This document shows positions 42,513 through 50,852 of a stretch of 64,000 bases of DNA, piece by piece (the first letter of the stretch is position 1; every line of letters starts with the position of its first letter). Under the pieces are notes generated by a model, which was given only the letters and a program-made list of their open reading frames with translations, made no database searches and was not told where the DNA came from. This DNA is from Mycobacterium conspicuum (lineage in GTDB: Bacteria > Actinomycetota > Actinomycetes > Mycobacteriales > Mycobacteriaceae). The translations under genes and the position numbers were made by a program. The DNA is taken from assembly GCF_010730195.1 (NCBI RefSeq), contig NZ_AP022613.1:3038001-3102000 (forward strand). The letters are read 5' to 3'.

Positions 42513-42612
42513 GGAGATCCGATCCTTCGGGTGTGTGGTGTCGAAGGTATGACCACCAGGGCGCGCGAAACTCATCGGTGCACAATGCCAGCGGTGCACG
42601 GCGACCGGCAGG

Positions 42613-43599
42613 TTAGCTGGATAGCGCCTCGGGGTTGGCGATCCGAATGGGCGTCCCGTCGAGCCAGCCCTGCACGGCTTCCACGGTGTCGCAATAGAAG
42701 GCGCCGAGCATTTCGCGCGTGACATAGCCAAGGTGGGGCGACAACGTCACGGTGGGTAGGAGCCGCAACGGATGCTCGGGCGGAAGCGGTTCGCTGTCGT
42801 AGACGTCGAGCCCGGCACCGGCGATCCGCCCCGCCGTGAGCGCGGCGATCAGCGCCGCCTCGTCGACGATCGGGCCCCGGGACGTATTGATCAGGTAGGC
42901 GTGCGGCTTCATCAGGGCCAGTTCCGGCGCGCCGACCAGCCCGCGGGTGCGTTCGGAGAGCACCAGGTGGATGGAGACCACGTCGGACTCTTCGAACAGC
43001 GCCGCCTTGTCGACCCGCCGCGCGCCGACCGCGGACGCGGCCTCGTCGGTGAGGTTTTGGCTCCACGTAATGACTTGCATGCCAAAGACTTTCGCGTATT
43101 CGGCCATGCGCTTACCGATCCGGCCGAGGCCCAGCAGTCCCAGCGTCTTGCCCGCCAAGGTCATCCCGGTGCTGGCCTGCCACCCGCCGGCACGCATGCG
43201 CAGGTGTTCTTCGGCAAGGTTGCGCACCGTCGCGATCATCAACCCCCACGCGAATTCCGGGGTGGCGTCGCGCACCGAGCGGAATCGTGGATTCGCGAAG
43301 TCCGAGTGGGCGACCAGGACACCGTGCTCGGTGGCCGCGGCCATATCCAGATTCGGCAGGGTCTTGCCGACGATGGTGATCAGCTTGAGGTTCGGCAGCC
43401 GCTCGATCAGGGTGCGCGGGAACGCCATCCGCTCGCGCAGGGTGCACAGCACATCGAAGGGCTGCAGGGCGTCTGCGGCTTGCTCCTCGGACAGGTGCCG
43501 GTCGAAGACGGTGATATCGGCTCGGGTCCGCACCTGCGACCAGTCCGCGAGGTCGAGGGCCACGCCGGCGTAGTCGTCGAGTATCGCTACTTGAGGCAC
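42613..43599 (-). CDS. D-2-hydroxyacid dehydrogenase family protein
   Basis: A 328-residue two-domain dehydrogenase. The NAD motif is LGLLGLGRIGKRMAEYAKVFGMQVITWSQ; catalytic residues are in INTSRGPIVDEAALIAAL (Arg), DVYDSEPLPPEHPL (Glu) and LSPHLGYVTREM (His). Similar enzymes act on glycerate, phosphoglycerate or other 2-hydroxyacids; substrate unknown. Start GTG 43599 begins the first strand (PQVAILDDYAG). It stands about 100 bp upstream of the DUF899 gene on the same strand. Confidence 0.88.
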   Translation of the reverse strand: MPQVAILDDYAGVALDLADWSQVRTRADITVFDRHLSEEQAADALQPFDVLCTLRERMAFPRTLIERLPNLKLITIVGKTLPNLDMAAATEHGVLVAHSDFANPRFRSVRDATPEFAWGLMIATVRNLAEEHLRMRAGGWQASTGMTLAGKTLGLLGLGRIGKRMAEYAKVFGMQVITWSQNLTDEAASAVGARRVDKAALFEESDVVSIHLVLSERTRGLVGAPELALMKPHAYLINTSRGPIVDEAALIAALTAGRIAGAGLDVYDSEPLPPEHPLRLLPTVTLSPHLGYVTREMLGAFYCDTVEAVQGWLDGTPIRIANPEALSS

Positions 43600-43652
43600 G
43601 GTGTCGAACCTACGCGTGCGCGCAGTGCCGACCCGACGGCGCGGCGGTGTCG

Positions 43653-44414
43653 CTAGTTCCCCGGGCCCGGCTGCGGAGCCTGCACCACGGTGACCGGCGA
43701 AGGCGGCGGGGGAGCACTGGGTCCCGCGCCGAGCTTGCTGGCCGCGAACGCGGCTCCCTGGTCGACCATGCTGGCGTCGTCGGCGTAGGTGTCGTGCGCG
43801 GCGAAATTCATCCCGTCGGAACACACCGGGTCCTCGGGAGCGCACACCTTGATCGTCTTGGCCTGATAGCTCGGGCCGATGGCGATGGGCGGCTCCCCGA
43901 GGAAATTCATGGCCCGGACATTCGGCGTGCCGAACAGGACGACGGCGGCGACGTGGTTGGCGACGTCGGGGGACAGCGGTTTGGGCACGGTCGCCGGGTC
44001 GACCCCATCTGGCACGGCCGCCGAGGTGACGAAGCCCATCACGGCCGCACCTTGGGAGTAACCGCCGAGCACCATCTTGGTCCGCGGGCAGCTCGCGGCC
44101 TCCGAAACGACATGAGCGCCCGCGTCTTTGATGCCGTCGACGCCGGTGGACCACTCGTTGCTGGCGGGGTAGTTGACCGGATACACATCGACCGACTTCC
44201 CGGCGACGCGCGCACGCAGCGAATCGACGAACGCCTGGCCGGTGGGTCCGACGCCGGGCGGCTCTCCGGTACCGCGGGCGAAAGCGACCTCAACGTCGGG
44301 ACACGGCTGGGCGGATGCGGAGGGCACAGCGGGCACGGGAAGGACGGCAGCCCCAAGACCCGATGCCGCGATGGTTGCAGAGCCAAGACAACGCCTGATG
44401 TGAAGTGCGATCAT
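43653..44414 (-). CDS. Secreted cutinase family lipase/esterase (Culp)
   Basis: A 253-residue secreted serine hydrolase. A signal peptide (MIALHIRRCLGSATIAASGLGAAVLP, cleavage near SASA) precedes the cutinase fold: PCPDVEVAFARGTGEPPGVG, the nucleophile GYSQGAAVMG, and Asp/His in CAPEDPVCSDGMNF and AAHDTYADD. Cys pairs match cutinase disulfides. The C-terminus is Pro-rich. Such Culp proteins hydrolyse lipids or esters at the cell surface. ATG 44414 is preferred because the signal peptide starts there. The second of two cutinases within 3 kb. Confidence 0.9.
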   Translation of the reverse strand: MIALHIRRCLGSATIAASGLGAAVLPVPAVPSASAQPCPDVEVAFARGTGEPPGVGPTGQAFVDSLRARVAGKSVDVYPVNYPASNEWSTGVDGIKDAGAHVVSEAASCPRTKMVLGGYSQGAAVMGFVTSAAVPDGVDPATVPKPLSPDVANHVAAVVLFGTPNVRAMNFLGEPPIAIGPSYQAKTIKVCAPEDPVCSDGMNFAAHDTYADDASMVDQGAAFAASKLGAGPSAPPPPSPVTVVQAPQPGPGN

Positions 44415-44693
44415 GCCGCATAGGTGCCCACCGCCGCGCATCGCAAACCAAGAATTTCGTTGTACGTTCGATCACCATTGCCGAGCAGCACTGGTTCATC
44501 AAAAATTCACGGGCCGCGCCCGACGCCAATACCGCACCCCCCGAACGTGGTTCGTGCGGCACCGGCGTGCGCAGCCGTAACGCCGACGAGACGTTCGGCA
44601 CCGTTACGGGCCTGCCCGCTGACCGCATCGAGCCGGTTGCTCCTCGAATCGCCGTCGCCACGAACGCCGATGCTCATGAGCAAAGGATTTGCT

Positions 44694-45254
44694 ATGAATA
44701 CCGCTTTCGGTTCGCGGTTGGGGCGCACCCTAGGCAATGATGCTCTGATGACCACAGCACAGCGCCGCCGTAGCGCCCGCACCGAAGGACCCACGGCCGA
44801 TCAGATCGAGGCGGTATCACGCGCGTCCCGCGCGTTGGTGGGTATCGCCGCCTCGTCCATAGCGTCGGTCGTCGACGACGTGACCGTGCCGCAGTGGCGG
44901 GTGCTGGTCATGGTGGATACCCGCGGCCCGCTGAACCTGGCCGCGGTGGCCGCCGGCCTCGACGTCAACCCGTCCAATGCCAGCCGCATCTGTGACCGCC
45001 TGATCAAGGCCGGCTGGCTTGACCGCCGAGAATCCCCGACCGACCGGCGAAACATCACGTTGAGCCTGACCGCGGACGGCCGCCGGCTGGTGACCAAGGT
45101 GGTCAGGCATCGGCGCAGGGCCATCACCAAGGCGCTGCGGGGGATGGCTCCCCGGGACCGTGAACTCGTTGCCACGGCGTTCGATCAGTTCGCCGCCGCG
45201 TGCGGCGAACCCGCCGAGGATGCGGTGTCGCTGATCTGGCCCGGCGGTTGGTGA
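44694..45254 (+). CDS. MarR-family transcriptional regulator
   Basis: A 186-residue regulator. The winged helix reads VPQWRVLVMVDTRGPLNLAAVAAGLDVNPSNASRICDRLIKAGWLDRRESPTDRRNITLSLTADGRRLV, a clear MarR pattern. AAAGGA precedes ATG 44694 at 6 bases; ATG 44748 is an alternative. It is divergent from the cutinase gene over 279 bp, which holds no other gene, and converges with the thioredoxin-fold gene. Target unknown; the cutinase is a positional candidate. Confidence 0.85.
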   Translation: MNTAFGSRLGRTLGNDALMTTAQRRRSARTEGPTADQIEAVSRASRALVGIAASSIASVVDDVTVPQWRVLVMVDTRGPLNLAAVAAGLDVNPSNASRICDRLIKAGWLDRRESPTDRRNITLSLTADGRRLVTKVVRHRRRAITKALRGMAPRDRELVATAFDQFAAACGEPAEDAVSLIWPGGW

Positions 45255-45278
45255 TCCGTCAACACCGGCTAGAACTGC

Positions 45279-45827
45279 TCAACGCCACTTGATACCGCAG
45301 CCGATCGACGGCCGCTGGTCCGGGTCGACCGCGCGCCCGGCGAGCACCGCATCGACGGCCGCGCGGACGTCGGCGCCGGTGACCGGCACGTCGTTGCGGG
45401 GCCGGGAGTCGTCCAGCTGGCCGCGGTAGACCAGTCGGCGATCGCCGTCGAAGACGAACGTGTCGGGGGTGCAGGCCGCCGAGAAGGCCCGGGCGACGTC
45501 CTGGGTTTCGTCGTAGAGGTAGGGAAAGGTCCAGCCGTGGCGGTTGGCCTCGGCGACCATCTGATCGGGCCCGTCCTGCGGATAGCTGACGACGTCATTG
45601 CTGGAGATGCCGACCATCGCGACGCCCTGGGCGGCGAGGTCGCGGCCGAGCGCGGCCAGCCCGGCGGCGACGTGCTGGACGTAGGGGCAGTGGTTACAGA
45701 TGAACGTGACGACCAACGCGGGACCGGTGAGCTCGTCGAGGCTGACCGTCTTGCCGGTGGCCGGCTCGGGGAGTGCGAAGTGCGGCGCGGGGGTGCCGAG
45801 GGCGAGCATGGTGGACTCAATGGCCAT
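45279..45827 (-). CDS. Thioredoxin-fold (AhpC/TSA-type) protein
   Basis: A 182-residue peroxiredoxin-like protein. LGTPAPHFALPEPATGKTVSLDEL opens the fold, and Cys44 and Cys47 lie in VTFICNHCPYVQH, a CxxC pair in place of the single peroxidatic Cys of AhpC. VAMVGISSNDVVSYPQDG and CTPDTFVFDGDRRLVYRGQLDD are typical of the thioredoxin-family redoxin group. Probably a cytoplasmic disulfide reductase or peroxidase. Upstream of the DUF1345 gene's end by 28 bp, possibly one operon with it. Confidence 0.85.
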   Translation of the reverse strand: MAIESTMLALGTPAPHFALPEPATGKTVSLDELTGPALVVTFICNHCPYVQHVAAGLAALGRDLAAQGVAMVGISSNDVVSYPQDGPDQMVAEANRHGWTFPYLYDETQDVARAFSAACTPDTFVFDGDRRLVYRGQLDDSRPRNDVPVTGADVRAAVDAVLAGRAVDPDQRPSIGCGIKWR

Positions 45828-45855
45828 GCCCGCCAGAGTAACTGGCGCGCGCGGG

Positions 45856-46506
45856 TCAGAGCTTGGAGCCCAGCCCCGCGATCAGATTGATCGTAACGGC
45901 CAGGACGACGGCGCCCAGCAGGTAGGCCACCAGCGCCTGGCGCAGCACCGTCGCCCGGATCGACGTCGAACAGATCTCGGTGTCGGACACCTGAAAGGTC
46001 ATGCCGACGGTGAACGCGACGTAGGCGAAGTCGCTGAAGCGCGGCGGCTCCGGGTCGTGGAAGTTGATTCCCCCCGGCTCGCCCGAATAGTAGAGCCGCG
46101 CGTAGTGCACGGTGAACAGCGTGTGCACCGCGAACCAGGACGCCGTGACGGCAAGGACGCCGACGATCGCGGCGGCCAGCGCCTTGGCGCCGGTGTGCGA
46201 CCCGGCCGCCACCACATACCCCACCCCGCCGAGGCTGGCGATACTCGCCGTCAGGACGACCAGGTCGGCGACCCAGCGGGTGGGATCCTCCCGCGTCGCC
46301 CACTTCCGGGTTTGCTCGGCGTCCATGCCGAGCACGATGGCCTGCGTCCAGGCGACGAACACGCCCGCAGCGGTGATCCAACCGACGAGCGCGAATCGCC
46401 ATCCGACCGTATTGCCCACCGCGACAGCGACGATGACGCCGAGCGCCACGGCGACCGTCAACCGAACCGCGACCGTGTCGCGGGCCAACTCAACGACGGG
46501 CTTCAT
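45856..46506 (-). CDS. DUF1345 membrane protein
   Basis: A 216-residue protein with five or six hydrophobic segments (VRLTVAVALGVIVAVAVG, ALVGWITAAGVFVAWTQAIVLG, VLTASIASLGGVGYVVAAG, VLRQALVAYLLGAVVLAVTINLIAG). The conserved DUF1345 loop FTVHYARLYYSGEPGGINFHDPEPPRFSDFAYVAFTVGMTFQVSDTEI identifies the family. Function unknown. ATG 46506 begins 14 bp before the end of the cutinase gene upstream. Confidence 0.85.
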   Translation of the reverse strand: MKPVVELARDTVAVRLTVAVALGVIVAVAVGNTVGWRFALVGWITAAGVFVAWTQAIVLGMDAEQTRKWATREDPTRWVADLVVLTASIASLGGVGYVVAAGSHTGAKALAAAIVGVLAVTASWFAVHTLFTVHYARLYYSGEPGGINFHDPEPPRFSDFAYVAFTVGMTFQVSDTEICSTSIRATVLRQALVAYLLGAVVLAVTINLIAGLGSKL

Positions 46507-46520
46507 GATGCCAGCCTGGG

Positions 46521-47174
46521 TCAACGCCCCTGATTGACCTTGGTGGCCGCGAAATTCGCGGCCTGGTTGACCATGCCGGACTCGATGTAGGAAACGTGCG
46601 CGATGATGTTGCCGCCCCCGGAGCAGATGGGGTCGTCGGGGGCGCACAGGCTGATGACCCGGCTGTTGTAGGCCGCATTGATCGTCGGCAGCGGTTGGCC
46701 GCCCCACAACATGGTCGAGAACCCGCTGGACGGCTCGCCGAACAGGGCGACGGCGGCGACATGGTCGGCCACCGCGGGCGGCATCTGGTTGGTGGCCAGA
46801 TCGATCACCGTCGAGCCCTGCGAATACCCGCCCAGCACGATCTTCGTCTTCGGACAACCGGCGACGATGCCTTGAATGTGAGCGCTGGCGTCATTGGCGC
46901 CGGCGTTGGCGCTGTTGTGGTAGTCGTCGTTCGCCGGGTAGTTGACCGCATAGACATCGACGGACTTCCCACCCAGCTGCGGGGTCAGCGAGTCGACGAA
47001 GGCCTGTCCCATGTTGCCCAGGCCGGGCTCCTGATGGGTGCCGCGCGCGAATACCACCGCCACGTCCGAGCAGGGATCGGCTGCGGCCGCGGGACTAAAA
47101 ATCGGCGTGCTCAGCAGCGCCCAAGCCGTCAACAAGACGGCACCGACGGTGCGAGCAAGGCTGCGTGGACTCAT
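46521..47174 (-). CDS. cfp21: Secreted cutinase CFP21/Culp1 homologue
   Basis: A 217-residue protein, the same length as M. tuberculosis CFP21 (Rv1984c), and very similar throughout by memory: MSPRSLARTVGAVLL signal, DPCSDVAVVFARGTHQEPGLGNMGQAFVDSL, GYSQGSTVIDLATNQMPPAVADHVAAVALFGEPSSGFSTMLWGG, CAPDDPICSGGGNIIAHVSYIESGM. The catalytic triad is Ser in GYSQG, Asp in PDDPIC and His in AHVSY. It is an esterase/lipase exported to the culture filtrate. It diverges from the PE/aspartic protease pair, matching the Rv1983-Rv1984c order. Confidence 0.92.
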   Translation of the reverse strand: MSPRSLARTVGAVLLTAWALLSTPIFSPAAAADPCSDVAVVFARGTHQEPGLGNMGQAFVDSLTPQLGGKSVDVYAVNYPANDDYHNSANAGANDASAHIQGIVAGCPKTKIVLGGYSQGSTVIDLATNQMPPAVADHVAAVALFGEPSSGFSTMLWGGQPLPTINAAYNSRVISLCAPDDPICSGGGNIIAHVSYIESGMVNQAANFAATKVNQGR

Positions 47175-47313
47175 TCTCAAATCCTGGCACACCTTCGGAA
47201 TCAGCTTTGAGTCGACGTGGAGCCGGTCACCGGTGTGGCGAAAGCCGGGCTCCCCGGGCAGGATCTGGAGAGGCTGACCACACGCATCCGTGAAGGACCT
47301 AAAGGGGGCATAG

Positions 47314-48759
47314 GTGTCGCTTCTGGACGTGGTTCCCGAGCTGCTGGAGTCGACGGCAGCGGATCTGAAGAGCATTGGCGCGGAGCTGAATGCGGCGCAC
47401 GCGGCGGCCGCCGCCCCGACCACCGGGCTGGTGGCTGCCGGCGCGGACGAAGTCTCGGCGGCGGTGACGGGCCTGTTCAGCGAGTACGGCCAGGCCTTTC
47501 ACGCGCTCAGCGCGCAGGCCAGCTCGTTTCACGGCCAGTTCGTCCAGGCGCTGAGCGGCGCGCAAGGCGCGTATTCGGCCGCCGAGGCGGCCAACGCCGG
47601 GCCGCTGCAGGCCGCCGAACAGGCCGTGTTGGGCACCCAGTGGTTTTCGCCGTGGAAGGAGCTGACCGGGCGCCCGCTGGTGGGTAACGGCGCCAACGGC
47701 GCCAAGGGCACCGGGGCCAACGGCGGCGACGGCGGGTGGCTGCTCGGCAATGGCGGCAACGGCGGCTCGGGCGCGGCGGGGCAGGCCGGCGGCAACGGGG
47801 GTAATGCCGGGCTGTTCGGTGTCGGCGGGGCCGGCGGGACGGGCGGAGCATCGGACGGCAGCTACGCCGGCGGGGGCGGCGCAGGGGGCCGTGGCGGCTG
47901 GTTGTTCGGCGCCAACGGCAGCAACGGGTTGGCCGGTGGCAGCAACGTGAACGGCTCCGTGCCGTTGACCATCTATCAGACCACCGAGCCCCTCGTGAAC
48001 GCCTCGGTCAACGGCGGGTCGACTGTGCCCCTGCTGTTGGATACCGGATCGACCGGTCTGGTGATCCCGTTGAAGGACATCGGTTTACAACATTTGGGGC
48101 TGCCGACCGGGGTCGGGATCGGCGCCTACAGCGGGGGATTGACCTACCTGTACGTCAAGTTCGACGGGACCATCAATTTCGGAAATGGGATTGTCACCTC
48201 GGCAACCCCCGTCGATGTCGTGATCTTCTCGTTCGGCGGGTCGTTCTCCAACTTCGTTTCCTCCGACGGCGCGGTCGGCATTTTGGGTGTCGGGAACACC
48301 ACCGCAGGCCCGAACCACTACAGCCCGACGCAGGCGTTGCCGGGCAACCTCGGTCAGGGGGTGCTCGTCGACGAGCCGCACAATCAGCTGGTGTTCGGGC
48401 CCAACCCCTACACCCCGCTCGCAACCCTGAGCGACGGGACGACCACGAACGGACTGACTTATGTGGTCAGCAACTCGAACGGCACCGTCACGTCCAACCC
48501 CAACCCGAGCACGATCGTCGACTCCGGCGGCGTGTACGGAACCATCCTGCAGTCGCTGATCCCGGGCGGCACGGGTTCCGTGCCCAATGGGACGACGATC
48601 ACGGTCTACGACGGCGGTACCGAGCTGTATTCGTACGTCGTGAACGGCAATGCACCGTCGGTCATCACCTCGGGCAGCCAGAACACCGGGTATATCCCGT
48701 TCACGCAGCGGCCGATCTACGTCGACTACACCAATCACGAACTGGTTTTCGACCAGTAG
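47314..48759 (+). CDS. PE-domain aspartic protease (PecA/PE_PGRS35-like), copy 1
   Basis: A 481-residue protein: PE domain (1-100, MSLLDVVPELLESTAADLKS, ADEVSAAVTGLF, FHGQFVQALSG), GRPLVGNGANG linker, a short PGRS segment (about 130-215), then a pepsin-like domain. Catalytic aspartates are Asp243 in LLLDTGSTGLVIPL and Asp403 in IVDSGGVYG. Homologues in mycobacteria (PecA) cleave lipase and PE substrates at the cell surface after ESX-5 secretion. Start GTG 47314 follows AAAGGGGG. It is divergent from cfp21 and followed 87 bp later by a second copy. Confidence 0.92.
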   Translation: MSLLDVVPELLESTAADLKSIGAELNAAHAAAAAPTTGLVAAGADEVSAAVTGLFSEYGQAFHALSAQASSFHGQFVQALSGAQGAYSAAEAANAGPLQAAEQAVLGTQWFSPWKELTGRPLVGNGANGAKGTGANGGDGGWLLGNGGNGGSGAAGQAGGNGGNAGLFGVGGAGGTGGASDGSYAGGGGAGGRGGWLFGANGSNGLAGGSNVNGSVPLTIYQTTEPLVNASVNGGSTVPLLLDTGSTGLVIPLKDIGLQHLGLPTGVGIGAYSGGLTYLYVKFDGTINFGNGIVTSATPVDVVIFSFGGSFSNFVSSDGAVGILGVGNTTAGPNHYSPTQALPGNLGQGVLVDEPHNQLVFGPNPYTPLATLSDGTTTNGLTYVVSNSNGTVTSNPNPSTIVDSGGVYGTILQSLIPGGTGSVPNGTTITVYDGGTELYSYVVNGNAPSVITSGSQNTGYIPFTQRPIYVDYTNHELVFDQ

Positions 48760-48846
48760 CGCCATGAAGGTGCTATGAAATCCGACGCGCGCCGACAGGC
48801 TCTGGATAGGCTGTAACCCACTCAATCGGGCGACAAGGGGGGCTAA

Positions 48847-50421
48847 GTGTCACTTTTGGACGTGACGCCCCAAGTGCTGGCGTCAGCGGCGGCGGACTTG
48901 CGGGGCATCGGCTCGGCGCTGGATGCGGCCCACGCCGCGGCGGCCGCTCCGACCACCGGGCTGCTGGCCGCCGGCGCCGACGAGGTATCGGCCGCGGTGG
49001 CGGCGCTGTTTTCCGGGCACGGCCAGGCCTTTCAGGCGCTCGGTGGGCAGGCCAGCGCGTTTCATGCCCAGTTCGTCCGGGCGTTGAGCGGCGCCGGGGC
49101 CGCGTATGCGGCGGCGGAAGCGGCGAACGCCTCGCCGCTGCAAATCGCGTCGGACCTCGCGTGGTTTTCGCCGTGGAAGGACATCACGGGCCGCCCGTTG
49201 TTCGGCGACGGCGCCGACGCGGCCGCGGGCACCGGAAAGGCCGGCGGCGACGGCGGGTGGATCCTCGGCAGCGGCGGCAACGGCGGGTCGGGTGGGGCCG
49301 GGCAAACCGGGGGCCACGGCGGTGACGCGGGTCTGATCGGCAACGGCGGCAACGGCGGCGACGCCGGGACCGGCAAGGCGGGTGGGGCCGGGGGTACCGG
49401 TGGGATCCTGCTCGGCAACGGCGGCAACGGTGGACAAGGCGGGGGCGCCGGGGGCGGTGCCGGCGGCGGAGGCGGCAACGCCGGTAACTTCTTCGGTTCG
49501 GGCGGGAACGGCGGCGACGGCGGTACCAACGCACCCGGCGGAGCGGGCGGAACCCCCGGCCGGTTGTTGGGCAGCTTCGGGGTTGGCGGGGAAACCGGGG
49601 CCACCCTGGGGCCGGGCGGGGTGTCGATGCCGATCTACCAGGGCACCGAGCCGGTGGTCAATGTCTCTGTCGGCGGCGGACCGAGCGTGCCCGTGCTGGT
49701 CGACACCGGGTCCACCGGTCTGGTCATCCCACTGCGCGACGTGGGGCTGTTCCACCTCGGCCTGCCCACCGGGATCGGCACGGGCGCGTACAGCGGGGGC
49801 CTGACGTACTTCTACGTCACGTTCAACACCACGGTGGACTTCGGAAACGGCCTGGTCTCGTCGATCCCGGTCGACGTCGTCATGCTCAGCTTCCCGACCC
49901 CGTTCGGGGGCTTCGCCGGCGGCAACGGCGCGGCCGGCATCCTGGGCATCGGAGTGAACGCGGGCGGCCCGAGCCCGGGCGCCTCACCGGTCAACGGGCT
50001 GCCTGACCCCACCATGAATCGGGGCGTGCTGATCAACGAGCCGCAGGGCTATCTGCAGTTCTCCAGCACCAACCCCCTTCCGGCATACAACCACGTTGAC
50101 GGCGCGCCGGTCGGCAACCTGCTCGTTTCGGTCAATAACGGGCAGCAGGTGTCGGTTCCCGGCGCGTTCATCGACTCCGGCGGCGTGTACGGGACCATTC
50201 CGTCATCCGTCGGCGCGGTGCACCCGGGCGACATCATCACGGTCTACGACAGCATGGGTCACGAGCTGTATCACTATCAGACGACCGCAACGAACATCCC
50301 GACGACGGTGCCGGATGCCGGGATGAACACCGGGTTCGAGCCCTTCGCGCAGGGGCCGGTGTGGATCGCCCGCGACCCCAGCGGTATCGGGACAACCTAC
50401 TTCGATTACCTGCCCACCTGA
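48847..50421 (+). CDS. PE-domain aspartic protease (PecA/PE_PGRS35-like), copy 2
   Basis: A 524-residue tandem paralogue of the preceding gene, with the same order: PE domain (MSLLDVTPQVLASAAADLRG), a longer PGRS stretch (about 125-245), and a pepsin-like domain with Asp286 in VLVDTGSTGLVIPL and Asp443 in FIDSGGVYG. The upstream sequence (AAGGGGGG then GTGTCACTTTTGGACGTG) mirrors copy 1, so the duplication included the translation start. Substrate specificity may differ; the PGRS lengths and C-terminal tails differ. Confidence 0.92.
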   Translation: MSLLDVTPQVLASAAADLRGIGSALDAAHAAAAAPTTGLLAAGADEVSAAVAALFSGHGQAFQALGGQASAFHAQFVRALSGAGAAYAAAEAANASPLQIASDLAWFSPWKDITGRPLFGDGADAAAGTGKAGGDGGWILGSGGNGGSGGAGQTGGHGGDAGLIGNGGNGGDAGTGKAGGAGGTGGILLGNGGNGGQGGGAGGGAGGGGGNAGNFFGSGGNGGDGGTNAPGGAGGTPGRLLGSFGVGGETGATLGPGGVSMPIYQGTEPVVNVSVGGGPSVPVLVDTGSTGLVIPLRDVGLFHLGLPTGIGTGAYSGGLTYFYVTFNTTVDFGNGLVSSIPVDVVMLSFPTPFGGFAGGNGAAGILGIGVNAGGPSPGASPVNGLPDPTMNRGVLINEPQGYLQFSSTNPLPAYNHVDGAPVGNLLVSVNNGQQVSVPGAFIDSGGVYGTIPSSVGAVHPGDIITVYDSMGHELYHYQTTATNIPTTVPDAGMNTGFEPFAQGPVWIARDPSGIGTTYFDYLPT

Positions 50422-50428
50422 GCCGCCC

Positions 50429-50704
50429 TCAGCCCACGCGCTGCAGCGTGTAGTGCGCCGTCGTCCGGCTCGGGTCGGCCGCCAATCGGTCCACCTCCTG
50501 CCGGATCGGGTCGACGGCGCCGCCGAACGCGCCCGGGCAGCCGTCGGGACACGAGACCTCCCACCACATGTCCGCCTGATGCGTGGGCCACGCCGTCAAC
50601 TGCTGCTTATCGCGCGGCTTGTAGCCGATCTGGGCGGCGTTCTTGACGAGATTGCCAACGTGGTGGCGCGCCGGGCAGAAGAGCGAGACGTCGATTCCGT
50701 TCAT
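50429..50704 (-). CDS. Small protein of unknown function
   Basis: A 91-residue protein with four or five Cys/His residues (SLFCPARHHVGN, VSCPDGCPGAFGG) that could bind zinc, and a conserved-looking ADMWWEVSCPDGCPGAF stretch. No signal peptide. Start ATG 50704 begins MNGIDVSLF. It converges with the second PE protease gene (8 bp apart) and diverges from the glucose-6-phosphate dehydrogenase gene. Not recognised. Confidence 0.55.
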   Translation of the reverse strand: MNGIDVSLFCPARHHVGNLVKNAAQIGYKPRDKQQLTAWPTHQADMWWEVSCPDGCPGAFGGAVDPIRQEVDRLAADPSRTTAHYTLQRVG

Positions 50705-50852
50705 GCTCGCTATTCTGCGCCGCCCGGCGCGACGAATCATCAGGGCCCGGAACGGCTTCGGCGAACAGGGCGTGCCATTCGGCACGTGGACATTTTGTGA
50801 ACGAACACCCGCAGGGCTGCGAACACGGCGCGGCGGTGGAAGTATCGCGGGG

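Noticed and set aside
44405..44740. Extra 111-codon gene in the cutinase-MarR gap
   Set aside because: No ribosome-binding site, no family pattern, and it overlaps the MarR start; the gap is better explained as a divergent promoter region.
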